A stretch of DNA of 8,315 nucleotides from Defluviitaleaceae bacterium. GTDB lineage: Bacteria; Bacillota; Clostridia; Lachnospirales; WRAA01. The position numbers and the translations under genes are program-made. The notes beneath the pieces were generated by a model. The model was not told the origin of the DNA and made no database searches. It saw only the letters and a list, made by a program, of their open reading frames with translations. Shown here piece after piece: positions 1 through 7,180 of the stretch (positions are counted from its first letter, which is position 1; each line of letters begins with the position of its first letter). The stretch lies in NCBI GenBank assembly GCA_009780445.1, contig WRAA01000080.1:1-8315 (forward strand), given 5' to 3'.

Positions 1-610
1 GAGAGTGCGGGCAGATCGGCGTGATCACCAGCGCGCCGAGATCCGGCCGCAGCACGGGGCCGCCGGCCGAAAGGTTGTAGGCCGTGGAGCCTGTGGGCGT
101 AGCCACCAGCACGCCGTCACTGCGATACCCCGCTATCGCCGCGCCGTTCACACACACATCCACTTCCAGCAGCTGGCTGGGCATAACACGCGCGGCATAC
201 ACTTCGTTCAGGGCGAGTATCGCCTCCCCCCGCCCCGATATCCGCGCGTCCAGCATCACCCGCTCCTCCACCTCGAACCGGCCGTCCAGCACGCTTGCAA
301 GCGCGGTGAAGGCGTCGGCGGACTCCACATCGGTGATGTAACCCAGGTTGCCGGTGTTGATGCCCAGTATTGGCACATTGTGCGGCGCGGCAAGCTTCGC
401 CGCCTGCAAGACCGTGCCGTCGCCGCCCAGCACCACCAAGGCATACAGCCCGGCGAGAAGGCCGGCGTCGATGTCCGGCGCGTCGTGTACGTCCGTGAAA
501 CCCCCGGGGAAGGCAAGCTCTACACCACGCGCACACAGCCACTGCGCCATGCCGCGCGTAATCTCGAAGTCTGTGTCGCGCCGGGAATTGGTGATGATGC
601 CGATCCGCAT
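1..610 (-). CDS. nadK: NAD kinase, 5' portion (runs off window)
   Basis: Phosphorylates NAD+ to NADP+ with ATP or polyphosphate in the cytoplasm. Translation from the ATG at 610 gives 203 residues with no stop before the window edge; the family is usually about 270-300 residues, so the C-terminal third is missing. Visible motifs are the catalytic GGDGT (residues 62-66), GINTGNLGY (83-91), the NE pair (135-136), the nucleotide-binding stretch DGVLVATPTGSTAY (165-178) followed by LSAGGP, and TPICPHS at the edge. The ATG overlaps the tlyA stop codon by one base (TGATG), and a GAGGAGGAG ribosome binding site lies about 8 nt upstream inside tlyA, which implies translational coupling. In Firmicutes argR and recN commonly follow; they would lie beyond the left edge. 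Identification is secure. Confidence 0.95.
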   Translation of the reverse strand, partial: MRIGIITNSRRDTDFEITRGMAQWLCARGVELAFPGGFTDVHDAPDIDAGLLAGLYALVVLGGDGTVLQAAKLAAPHNVPILGINTGNLGYITDVESADAFTALASVLDGRFEVEERVMLDARISGRGEAILALNEVYAARVMPSQLLEVDVCVNGAAIAGYRSDGVLVATPTGSTAYNLSAGGPVLRPDLGALVITPICPHS

Positions 611-1347
611 CACGCTTGCTCCTCCTCTGCCTGTTCGAAAAAGACCAGGTACTCCCTGTTGCCGTCCCCGCCCCGTATGGGAGACTCGATAACACCGCGC
701 CGGCGCAGACCCGCGCTTTCGCCGGCCTTGGTCACGCCCTCCACGGCCGCACGGTGCGCCGCACTGTCGCGGACAATGCCGCGCTTGCCAAGCTTTGCGC
801 GGCCGCACTCAAACTGCGGCTTCACAAGCACCACCACCCTGCCGATTCCGGCCAGCACCTGCGCCCCTGACAGTATCTTGGCCGCAGAAACGAAGGAAAC
901 ATCCATTGCGGCAAAGCTCGGCCTTTCGTGAAATATCTCCCGCGTAACCGCCAGCACGTTGGTATTCTCCAGAGACTTAACGCGGACATCCGCGCGAAGC
1001 TTCTCGTGCAGCTGGGCCGTTCCCACGTCCAGCGCGTAGACATACCGCGCGCCGTGCTGTAACATGCAGTCCGTGAAACCGCCGGTGGACGCGCCCACGT
1101 CCAGGCAGACGCACCCGCGCAGGTCTATGCGAAATGCCGCAAGAGCCGCCTCAAGCTTGCGCCCTCCGCGGCTGACATAACGCGGCTGTTCAAAGCTGTA
1201 GTCCACGCGGTCCGTCTCCCGAATCATCATCCCGGGCTTTGCCGCCGCCGCGCCGTTTACGCGCACCTTACCCTCGCGCACCAGCTCCTGCGCGGCGGAT
1301 CGGCTAAGCCCCGCCAGCCGCGCCACCTGCACGTCAAGCCTGCACAT
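610..1347 (-). CDS. tlyA: TlyA-family S4-domain rRNA 2'-O-methyltransferase
   Basis: A 245-residue protein with an N-terminal S4 RNA-binding domain (about residues 3-60, containing AAQELVREGKVRVNG) and a C-terminal FtsJ-like Rossmann methyltransferase domain. The family signature YVSRGGRKLEAAL is at 57-69, the SAM-binding motif LDVGASTGGFTD at 82-93, a second acidic motif ALDVG at 105-109, MDVSFVS at 148-154 and VKPQFE at 175-180. Characterised TlyA proteins 2'-O-methylate 16S and/or 23S rRNA cytidines and affect capreomycin sensitivity; Bacillus YqxC is the Firmicute relative. The old 'hemolysin' label is not supported by the sequence. The ATG lies 14 nt inside the end of dxs with only a weak ribosome binding site, so it is probably translated by coupling to dxs. 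The exact methylation target cannot be read from this sequence. Confidence 0.93.
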   Translation of the reverse strand: MCRLDVQVARLAGLSRSAAQELVREGKVRVNGAAAAKPGMMIRETDRVDYSFEQPRYVSRGGRKLEAALAAFRIDLRGCVCLDVGASTGGFTDCMLQHGARYVYALDVGTAQLHEKLRADVRVKSLENTNVLAVTREIFHERPSFAAMDVSFVSAAKILSGAQVLAGIGRVVVLVKPQFECGRAKLGKRGIVRDSAAHRAAVEGVTKAGESAGLRRRGVIESPIRGGDGNREYLVFFEQAEEEQA

Positions 1348-3211
1348 CGGAAACTATCTTCGCGCAGACCGCTTCCGCGTCAAGGCCATACATACGGTAC
1401 AGCTCGTCCGGGCTGCCCTGCTCCACAAATTCATCCGGAAAGGCGAAGGAGTGGAACTTGGGCAAGGCCACACAGTTCTGCGCGGCAAAGGCCGCAACAC
1501 CAGCGGCATAACCGCCCGCGAACACGTTGTCCTCCAAGATGTATACAAAGTCCGCAAGCCGCGCCGCTTCGCGTATCATTGCCGTGTCAAGGGGCTTGAC
1601 GCTCCTTGCGTTGATAACGGCCGGCGAAACTCCCGTGCGGCCGGCCACCTCCACAGCGGTATGCAGCATCGTACCCACTGCGATTATGGCGACCTTTGGC
1701 CGCGTGTCCTCTTCGTCAAGGTTGCCGCGAGTGACCCATTCAGCCTTGCCGGCTTCCACCGGTGTGCCGATATGCGCGGAGGCTAACGCGTCTCCCCGCG
1801 GGTAACGCACAGCCACCGGCCCGCCGATCTCCACCGCCAGGCGCAACATATTGTCCAGCTCCACCCTGTCGGCCGGCGCAAGCACCGTCAAACGCGGCAT
1901 GTGCGAGAGGTAGGAAAGGTCGAACAGCCCCTGGTGCGTCTCACCGTCCGCGCCCACGATACCCGCGCGGTCTATGGCGAACACAACATTGGCCCTCTGT
2001 ATGCAAACATCATGGATGATCATGTCGTAGGCTCTTTGCAGGAACGAGGAGTATACGGCGAACACCGGGCGTTTGCCGGCCTTAGCCAGCCCCGCGCAGA
2101 GCGTCACGGCGTGGGCTTCGGCAATGCCTACGTCGAAGCACCGCCGCGGAAACTGCCGCGCGAACTCCGCCAGACCCGTTCCGCCTTCCATGGCCGCAGT
2201 CACCGCCACGATGTCCGGATTTTCGCGGGCAAGCTGTGTGAGAGACGCGCCGAACACATCGGAATAACTCTCCGCCTTCGCGCTTAGAGACTTCCCGCTC
2301 TCCACGTCGAACTTATCAATGCCGTGGAATCTGCAGGGATCCGCTTCGGCGAAGCCGTATCCCTTGCCCTTCACGGTCTGCACATGCAGGAGGATGGGGC
2401 ACGGCGTGTCCTTCACCTTGCCCAGCACATCCAGCAAGCCGTCCAGATCATGCCCGTCTACGGGGCCTATGTACTTGAAGCCCATTTCCTCGAAGAACTG
2501 CCCGGGAACCAAGGCTCCGCGGATGGTGTCCTTGGTCTTTTCCGCCGCCTTGGCCAGAGTCTCGCCCAGCAGCGGCGTGCGCGCCAGTATATCCTTCACA
2601 TCGGCCTTCAAGCCGTGGTAGCGCGGGTGCAGCCGCAGACGGCTAAGCGTCTTGGACACCGCGCCCACGTTCTCCGCAATGGACATCTGGTTGTCGTTTA
2701 GTATTACGATCAGGTTCGAGTTCAGCCGCCCGCCGTCGTTCAGCCCTTCAAACACCAGCCCGCCGGTCATGGAGCCGTCGCCGATTACGGCCACCACGTT
2801 GCGGCTGCCGCCATCGATATCACGCGCCTTGGCGTAACCCACCGCCGCCGATACGCTTGTGGAGCTGTGGCCTGTGTCGAAGTGGTCGTGGGCGCTTTCG
2901 CGGGCCTTGGGGAAGCCACTTAACCCGCCGAGCCTGCGCAGTCTGTCGAACAAACCCTTGCGCCCGGTGAGGATCTTATGCACATAGGTCTGGTGGCCCA
3001 CATCCCAGACGATAACGTCACGCGGGCTGTCGAACACCCTGTGGAGCGCGACGGTCAGCTCCACTACACCCAGGTTCGACGCCAGATGCCCGCCTGTACG
3101 CGCCACGGATTCTATCAGGAACGTGCGGATGTCGGCGCACAGGCGCGTCAGGTACTTGCGCGGCAGTTTTTTCAGATCCTGCGGCGAATTGACCCTTTGT
3201 AAGATTTTCAT
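1334..3211 (-). CDS. dxs: 1-deoxy-D-xylulose-5-phosphate synthase (DXS)
   Basis: A thiamine-diphosphate enzyme that condenses pyruvate and glyceraldehyde 3-phosphate into DXP, the entry step of the MEP isoprenoid pathway (also feeding thiamine and pyridoxal synthesis). At 625 residues it has the normal family length. Visible motifs are GHLASNLGVVELT (41-53), WDVGHQTYVHK (69-79), the ThDP/Mg motif GDGSMTGG (144-151) with LNDNQMSI (171-178), the transketolase pyrimidine-domain motif GIAEAHAVT (362-370) containing the expected catalytic Glu365, YSSFLQRAYDMIIHDV (387-402) and DRAGIVGADGETHQG (414-428). The canonical motif reads GIAEQHAV or GIAEEHAV, so Ala366 is slightly unusual. The ATG at 3211 has AGGCGG 8 nt upstream and starts 12 nt after the PAP2-like gene. 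With ispA one gene upstream, the operon carries both early and late isoprenoid steps. Confidence 0.97.
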   Translation of the reverse strand: MKILQRVNSPQDLKKLPRKYLTRLCADIRTFLIESVARTGGHLASNLGVVELTVALHRVFDSPRDVIVWDVGHQTYVHKILTGRKGLFDRLRRLGGLSGFPKARESAHDHFDTGHSSTSVSAAVGYAKARDIDGGSRNVVAVIGDGSMTGGLVFEGLNDGGRLNSNLIVILNDNQMSIAENVGAVSKTLSRLRLHPRYHGLKADVKDILARTPLLGETLAKAAEKTKDTIRGALVPGQFFEEMGFKYIGPVDGHDLDGLLDVLGKVKDTPCPILLHVQTVKGKGYGFAEADPCRFHGIDKFDVESGKSLSAKAESYSDVFGASLTQLARENPDIVAVTAAMEGGTGLAEFARQFPRRCFDVGIAEAHAVTLCAGLAKAGKRPVFAVYSSFLQRAYDMIIHDVCIQRANVVFAIDRAGIVGADGETHQGLFDLSYLSHMPRLTVLAPADRVELDNMLRLAVEIGGPVAVRYPRGDALASAHIGTPVEAGKAEWVTRGNLDEEDTRPKVAIIAVGTMLHTAVEVAGRTGVSPAVINARSVKPLDTAMIREAARLADFVYILEDNVFAGGYAAGVAAFAAQNCVALPKFHSFAFPDEFVEQGSPDELYRMYGLDAEAVCAKIVSDVQA

Positions 3212-3223
3212 GTACGCAACCGC

Positions 3224-3694
3224 CTAAATCTCTATATACCCAACCATCGTGCCGGCGATGAAGGCGATAGTAATGCCCAGCACGGCACCCGCCATAACCT
3301 GTATCGGCGTATGCCCCAGAAGCTCCTTTAGCTTTTCGTCCAGGCTGATGTTGGGGTTGTTGAGGTTTTCGATGAGCATGTTAAGCACGGCGGCTTGCTT
3401 GCCCGCGTGCTGGCGCACTCCCGTGGCATCATACATTATGATCGCCGAGAACGTGGCCGAAACAGCAAAGAGGGTCGAGTCGAAGCCGCTGTTAAGCCCC
3501 ACCATGGTGCTTAGCGCGACGGCAAACGATGTGTGCGAGCTTGGCATACCGCCCGACGACATTAAAATAAGGGGTGAAAACCTCTTCTCGCGTACAATAC
3601 TCACAACACTCTTGATAAGCTGTGCCGCAAGCCACGATGCAGCTGCCGTAACCAGTATATAGTTACGCGATATTTCGTGAAGGACGTTGCCCAA
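3224..3694 (-). CDS. Divergent PAP2-family (DUF212/YuiD-like) membrane protein
   Basis: A small hydrophobic protein of the divergent PAP2 (acid phosphatase/vanadium haloperoxidase-related) family. Numbered from the TTG at 3694 (156 residues) it shows a first membrane segment (about 11-35), the family motif SSGGMPSSHTS (46-56), a second hydrophobic stretch (57-87), the motif YDATGVRQHAGKQA (88-101) followed by AVLN, LGHTP (126-130) and a final hydrophobic segment (131-153). A GTG at 3712 in the same frame would add six residues but has no ribosome binding site; GGGAGGGG lies about 10 nt before the TTG, so I prefer the TTG. The substrate is unproven. Its position between ispA and dxs invites a role in prenyl- or lipid-phosphate metabolism, which is inference only. 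Family assignment is confident, function is not. Confidence 0.88.
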   Translation of the reverse strand: MGNVLHEISRNYILVTAAASWLAAQLIKSVVSIVREKRFSPLILMSSGGMPSSHTSFAVALSTMVGLNSGFDSTLFAVSATFSAIIMYDATGVRQHAGKQAAVLNMLIENLNNPNISLDEKLKELLGHTPIQVMAGAVLGITIAFIAGTMVGYIEI

Positions 3695-3726
3695 TCCTCT
3701 TGCCCCTCCCACTGTTGTTTACAGAC

Positions 3727-4647
3727 CTAACTTACCCTGTCGCGAAGTTCCTGCGCGAAGCTCACAAGCAGGTGTGCCTGTAGATCCTCGAACTGTGCTA
3801 TACACTTATCCCACAGGTGGAAGTAGTCCGACTTGGCTCTCTCCAGCCCGAACAGGCTCACATAGGTGTTCTTGGCGTTCTTGGCGTCACTGCCGATGGG
3901 CTTGCCGAGATCCTCCTCCTTGCCTGTTACGTCAAGGATATCGTCCATTATCTGGAACGCAAGCCCCATGTTCAGCGCGGCGCGTTTAAACTTCCGCAGA
4001 TCGGCCTCGTCCGCGCCGCCTATTATGGCGCCGGCGGCCACTGACGCTATGATCAGCGCGGCCGTCTTGTTCGTGTGGATGTAGTGCAGGGTCTCTTCGT
4101 CGATCTCCTTGCCCTGTGTATACACATCCATAACTTGCCCGCCTATCATGCCGTTTATTCCTGCCGCCCGTGCCACTTCTGTCATAGCGTTAACACAGGA
4201 CTGATAGCGGTACTTCGTGCAGGCCTCCACCATAACTTCGTAGGCCATGTTCAGCAGAGCATCCCCGGCCAGCAAGGCCATGGCCTCGCCGTAGACCTTG
4301 TGGTTCGTGGGCCGACCGCGGCGCAGATCGTCATTATCCAGAATCGGCAGATCGTCGTGGATCAGCGAATATGTGTGTATCATCTCTATGGCGCAGGCGA
4401 AGTCCGTCGCGCAAGCAAGCTTGAACGACTCCATAAGCCCGGGCGGCATACCGTCCTCCGGCGCCCCTGCGATGGCGGCCTCGCACGCGGCCAAAAGAAG
4501 TATGGGGCGCAGCCTCTTGCCCTTGCTAAGCAGGCTGTATGCCATCGAGTCGTAAATAAACGGCGGATAGTCCTTGTCCTTCACCAACGAGGTCAGCCGC
4601 TTCTCCAGCCTGCCGACATAATCTTCCCGTACCGCACAGTAGTCCAT
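3727..4647 (-). CDS. ispA: Farnesyl diphosphate synthase (polyprenyl synthetase)
   Basis: A 306-residue trans-prenyltransferase that condenses DMAPP/GPP with IPP, giving the C15 precursor for undecaprenyl phosphate and quinones. Visible motifs are KGKRLRP (42-48), the first Asp-rich motif DDLPILDNDDLRRG (98-111) with the two-residue insertion of bacterial FPP synthases, GGQVMD (169-174), NKTAALI (193-199) and the second Asp-rich motif FQIMDDILDVTG (231-242). Tyr93, five residues before the first Asp pair in MIHTYSLIHDD, matches the arrangement in E. coli IspA and favours a C15 product, although product length is not proven. The ATG follows the xseB stop by 3 nt, and the ribosome binding site AAGGAG lies across the end of xseB, so the two are coupled. 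All key residues are present. Confidence 0.95.
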   Translation of the reverse strand: MDYCAVREDYVGRLEKRLTSLVKDKDYPPFIYDSMAYSLLSKGKRLRPILLLAACEAAIAGAPEDGMPPGLMESFKLACATDFACAIEMIHTYSLIHDDLPILDNDDLRRGRPTNHKVYGEAMALLAGDALLNMAYEVMVEACTKYRYQSCVNAMTEVARAAGINGMIGGQVMDVYTQGKEIDEETLHYIHTNKTAALIIASVAAGAIIGGADEADLRKFKRAALNMGLAFQIMDDILDVTGKEEDLGKPIGSDAKNAKNTYVSLFGLERAKSDYFHLWDKCIAQFEDLQAHLLVSFAQELRDRVS

Positions 4648-4650
4648 AGC

Positions 4651-4896
4651 CTACTCCTTCGCAAATGTCGTCTTAAACACCTTGCCGGACTGCTCCGTCA
4701 GCAGAGCCACTTCGCCCTCCGCAAGCCTAAGGCCGCCGGCAAGGTTGACGGCAAGCTCCACGCCGTCCTTGTAAAGCCGGAGGGATTCGTCAAGCCCTGT
4801 GGCCGGATCCTCCATCTTGGCCACAATGCCCTCCAGCTGCTGCAACCCCTGCTCTATCTGAAACTTGCCCGCTGACGCGGCAGACTTTCTCGGCAT
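4651..4896 (-). CDS. xseB: Exodeoxyribonuclease VII small subunit
   Basis: An 81-residue subunit, the usual size for XseB, which assembles in several copies on XseA to form exonuclease VII, a single-strand-specific nuclease acting in both directions in DNA repair. The family pattern is visible: FQIEQGLQQLEGIVAKME (12-29), LDESLRLYKDGVELA (35-49), and a helix ending AEGEVALL (59-66). I chose the ATG at 4896, with AAGGAAG about 8 nt upstream. A TTG at 4902 in the same frame would add only two residues. The gene is read in a different frame from xseA over its first 107 nt, which is unusually long for this pair. A TGA in a third frame ends 2 nt before the ATG, the place where an xseA stop would normally be expected. 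Confidence 0.92.
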   Translation of the reverse strand: MPRKSAASAGKFQIEQGLQQLEGIVAKMEDPATGLDESLRLYKDGVELAVNLAGGLRLAEGEVALLTEQSGKVFKTTFAKE

Positions 4897-6127
4897 AATC
4901 AATCTTCCTTCGTCCGGTCATTATATGCTGGGTCTCTCCCGATACTGACATCACCTTGCACAGCGCGGAGCCGTCCGCGAAGGCCAGATCCAGCTCGTCT
5001 CCCGCGGCCAGTGCCGCCGCGCTGTTCACGGCCGCGCCGCCCTTGTACGCAATGGCATAACCGCGCCGCACCGTGTTCAGCGGCGAAAGGCTCTCCAGCA
5101 GCGCCGTGTTGTGTTCCAGACCGCCGCGCAGGGAGGCCACACGCCGCGCGGCTTCCGCGCCCATACGCTTGAGAAGGGTCTCCGCGTGCATCTCGCTGTT
5201 GTAGATGCGCTCCATGGGGTGGCGCAGAACCCGCGCGTTGGCCAGAGCGGCCAGGCGGCCTTGCAGAACGTTCAGCTTCTGCGCCAGCGCGTCCGACATT
5301 TGGGCGACATCCGCGCAAACGGTCTCCAGCACGCCGCGGGCATCCCGCACGACAAGCTCCGCCGCCGCCGAAGGTGTCGGCGCGCGCAGATCCGCCACAA
5401 GGTCGCATATCGTGAAGTCGGTTTCATGCCCCACGGCCGACACAACGGGTACGGCACATTCGTACACCGCCCGCGCCACGGCCTCTTCGTTAAACGCCCA
5501 CAGATCCTCGAACGAGCCGCCGCCGCGCCCCACGATTATGACCTCGGCCTCGCCCTGACGCTCCAAGAGCTCTAAACCGGCGGCGATCGACAGAGCCGCG
5601 CCCTCGCCCTGCACCTTCACCGGCGCGATCAATATTTTCACGCCCGGCATACGCCGCCTAAGCACGCTTAGCATATCGGCGACAGCCGCGCCGTCCGGGC
5701 TTGTCACCAACCCCACCACGCCGGGGAAGGCGGGCAGGGCGCGCTTGCGCTGTGCGTCGAAGTATCCCAGCCGGGCAAGGCCGGCCTTCAGCTGTTCATA
5801 GGCCAGGTACAGCTCGCCAATGCCGCTTGGCCGAAGCATCGTCACATACAGCTGGTAGCTCCCGGCCCTCTCAAACACCGACACGCGGCCAAACGCCACG
5901 ACCTTCACGCCGTCCGCCGGCGTAAAAGCGCAGACAGACGCGTGGTTGCGGAACATGATGCAGCTGATGGCGGCCGCGTCGTCCTTTAGCGTAAAGTAGA
6001 GATGCCCGGAGCTGTGCTGCTTTACGTTCGAGAGTTCCCCCTCCAGGCATATGTCCGTCAGGATAACATCTTCTTCCAGCACAGCCTTTATGTAGCGCGT
6101 AATTTGGCCGATAGAGTATATCTTCAT
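4790..6127 (-). CDS. xseA: Exodeoxyribonuclease VII large subunit
   Basis: The catalytic subunit of exonuclease VII, which cuts single-stranded DNA into oligonucleotides. N-terminal OB-fold domain about 1-100 (ELSNVKQHSSGHLYFTLKD at 31-49), then the nuclease core: LVTSPDGAAVADML (140-153), VGRGGGSFEDLWAFNEE (199-215), SAVGHETDFTICD (230-242), DLRAPTPSAAAEL (246-258), a helical region, and the C-terminal LSPLNTVRRGYAIAY (347-361) through DGSALCKV (385-392). The ATG at 6127 overlaps the nusB stop in an ATGA. The recognisable family sequence ends near residue 392-398. The frame then stays open to 445, adding a Gly/Ala/Ser-rich tail whose last 35 or so codons are simply xseB read out of frame. 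Either a long natural overlap or an indel near the 3' end explains this. The catalytic core looks intact. Confidence 0.93.
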   Translation of the reverse strand: MKIYSIGQITRYIKAVLEEDVILTDICLEGELSNVKQHSSGHLYFTLKDDAAAISCIMFRNHASVCAFTPADGVKVVAFGRVSVFERAGSYQLYVTMLRPSGIGELYLAYEQLKAGLARLGYFDAQRKRALPAFPGVVGLVTSPDGAAVADMLSVLRRRMPGVKILIAPVKVQGEGAALSIAAGLELLERQGEAEVIIVGRGGGSFEDLWAFNEEAVARAVYECAVPVVSAVGHETDFTICDLVADLRAPTPSAAAELVVRDARGVLETVCADVAQMSDALAQKLNVLQGRLAALANARVLRHPMERIYNSEMHAETLLKRMGAEAARRVASLRGGLEHNTALLESLSPLNTVRRGYAIAYKGGAAVNSAAALAAGDELDLAFADGSALCKVMSVSGETQHIMTGRRKIDYAEKVCRVSGQVSDRAGVAAAGGHCGQDGGSGHRA

Positions 6128-6585
6128 TGTGCGTTAGCTTCCTCCGGGGCTTTCTCCGGGCGTATCTTTCGCTGGGCGCTTGCCAGCAGGCCGTTTACAA
6201 ACGCGGGCGCGTCGTCGTCGCCATAGGTCTTTGCAAGCTCCACCGCTTCGTTAATGCACACACGCGTGGGGATGTCCGGCATGTAGGCAAGCTCGTACAC
6301 CGCAAGGCGCAGTATGGCCAAGTCCACCTTCGCGATACGCGCCATGCTCCAGCCCGCGGTTATATACTGCCGGATAATGCCGTCCAGATGCTCCAGCCGT
6401 TCCTGTATTCCGTAAACCTGTTCTTGTATGAATCCGTTGTCGGCCGCGGAAAAACCGGCCTTGCCATCGCTGTCCGCGAAGGCTTGCGCATACAGCTCCA
6501 GCACCTGTGCAATCTCCGGCTGTGCGTAGAACTGCAATTGATAGGTGACTATGAAGCTGTGTCTGCGTGAGGCTCGCCTGCTCAT
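6124..6585 (-). CDS. nusB: Transcription antitermination factor NusB
   Basis: A 153-residue all-helical RNA-binding protein that, with NusE (S10), recognises boxA RNA and supports antitermination of rRNA operons. Family features are the basic N-terminus SRRASRRHSFIVTYQLQFY (2-20), W79 with RIAKVDLAILRLAVYEL (83-99), DIPTRVCINEAVELAKTYG (104-122), and FVNGLL (129-134). Start ATG at 6585 overlaps the stop of the upstream gene in an ATGA, with AGGAACAGGA acting as the ribosome binding site inside that gene. It also overlaps xseA by ATGA. Sitting about 1.1 kb downstream of the end of a ribosomal RNA operon on the same strand, it is well placed for shared genomic context, but it has its own promoter. 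The tail after about residue 140 is charged and probably disordered. Confidence 0.95.
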   Translation of the reverse strand: MSRRASRRHSFIVTYQLQFYAQPEIAQVLELYAQAFADSDGKAGFSAADNGFIQEQVYGIQERLEHLDGIIRQYITAGWSMARIAKVDLAILRLAVYELAYMPDIPTRVCINEAVELAKTYGDDDAPAFVNGLLASAQRKIRPEKAPEEANAQ

Positions 6586-7028
6586 TCCTGTTCCTGCTTC
6601 TCGTTCGTGTCGGCTTCCTGCCCCGGCTGTATCGTGGTGGGCGGTTGCTCGCGCTTATCCTTGCGCGTCTTGGGTTGCTCCTTCTCCAGGTATACGCTGG
6701 ACACCACCACATTCACAGAGCGCACGGTAAGGCCGGTCATGGTCTGCACCGCGTTCTTCACACTGCTCTGCACCCTCTCGGAAACCTCCAGGATTCGGTA
6801 GCCGAAGCGCACCACTATGTTAAGGTCCAACACGACATCACTGCCGGATATCGTCGCCTTTACTCCCTTGGTCATGTTCTTGCGCACAAACACCGTCATA
6901 CCGCCTGCATACGATGCCATGGAGTACACGCCCTCGATCTCCAGCGCCGCCGTAGCCGAGATAGTCGCCACAACATCCGTGGATATCTGCACCTTTCCCT
7001 TGTCGCTCCAATTCTGATTTTTCGCCAT
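6582..7028 (-). CDS. Asp23/Gls24 (DUF322) family protein, YqhY-like
   Basis: A 148-residue protein of the Asp23/Gls24 family (alkaline-shock type). The conserved core runs from about residue 11 to 113: GKVQISTDVVATISATAALEIEGVYSM (reported in pieces: GKVQISTDVV 11-20, EIEGVYSM 30-37), a glycine turn AGG (41-43), the beta-strand VVLDLNIVVRFG (65-76), and the helix ILEVSERVQSSVKNAV (79-94) leading to TGLTVRSVNVVV (98-109). The last 30 residues are a charged, Gln/Glu/Lys-rich disordered tail. In Firmicutes a relative (YqhY) is commonly encoded next to accBC and nusB and has been linked genetically to fatty-acid synthesis control; accBC is missing here. Start ATG at 7028 has GGAGG 5 nt upstream. 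It is the first gene of the operon. Its molecular activity is unknown. Confidence 0.9.
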   Translation of the reverse strand: MAKNQNWSDKGKVQISTDVVATISATAALEIEGVYSMASYAGGMTVFVRKNMTKGVKATISGSDVVLDLNIVVRFGYRILEVSERVQSSVKNAVQTMTGLTVRSVNVVVSSVYLEKEQPKTRKDKREQPPTTIQPGQEADTNEKQEQE

Positions 7029-7099
7029 AACAGCCTCCTAATATATTGTATGCCAACCTTAGCATGTTTTATCCTCTGCACAACATTGCTATATCAAGG

Positions 7100-7127
7100 A
7101 TTATAACAGATCTGCGCGTCTTTGCAA
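7100..7127 (-). promoter_or_regulatory. Promoter of the main operon (DUF322-nusB-xseAB-ispA-dxs-tlyA-nadK)
   Basis: On the minus strand a perfect -10 box TATAAT (7105-7100) is preceded by TG in the extended -10 position (TGTTATAAT). A -35-like TTGCAA (7127-7122) lies 16 bp upstream and matches 4 of 6 consensus bases. Predicted start of transcription is near 7093, giving a leader of about 65 nt before the ATG at 7028. It lies just after the terminator at 7147-7175. A second TACAAT (7050-7045) closer to the gene lacks a usable -35 and is less convincing. Confidence 0.75.
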
Positions 7128-7146
7128 ACACTTTATTCGCCGAAGT

Positions 7147-7175
7147 TACAACAAAGGGGCTGTACAGCAGCCCCT
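7147..7175 (-). terminator. Intrinsic terminator of the small Cys-rich gene
   Basis: A perfect 8-bp stem, AGGGGCTG pairing with CAGCCCCT (7168-7175 with 7155-7162), encloses a 5-nt loop. On the minus strand it is followed by TTGTTGT, a moderate U-rich tract. It begins 6 nt after the TAA of the small gene and lies upstream of the operon promoter, so it separates the two transcripts. Confidence 0.75.
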
Positions 7176-7180
7176 CTTGT

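Noticed and set aside
5..931. Long plus-strand open frame of 308 codons
   Set aside because: It is antisense to nadK and tlyA, which show full catalytic motifs on the minus strand. The translation has no recognisable domain; such frames arise from the high G+C third-position bias.
4075..4875. Plus-strand open frame of 266 codons
   Set aside because: Antisense shadow of ispA and xseB, both of which have clear family motifs on the minus strand.
4899..5408. Minus-strand open frame of 169 codons overlapping xseA
   Set aside because: A frame-shifted reading of the xseA 3' half; the translation is Arg/Gly/Ala-rich with no domain. Its stop is nevertheless informative for the possible xseA frameshift.
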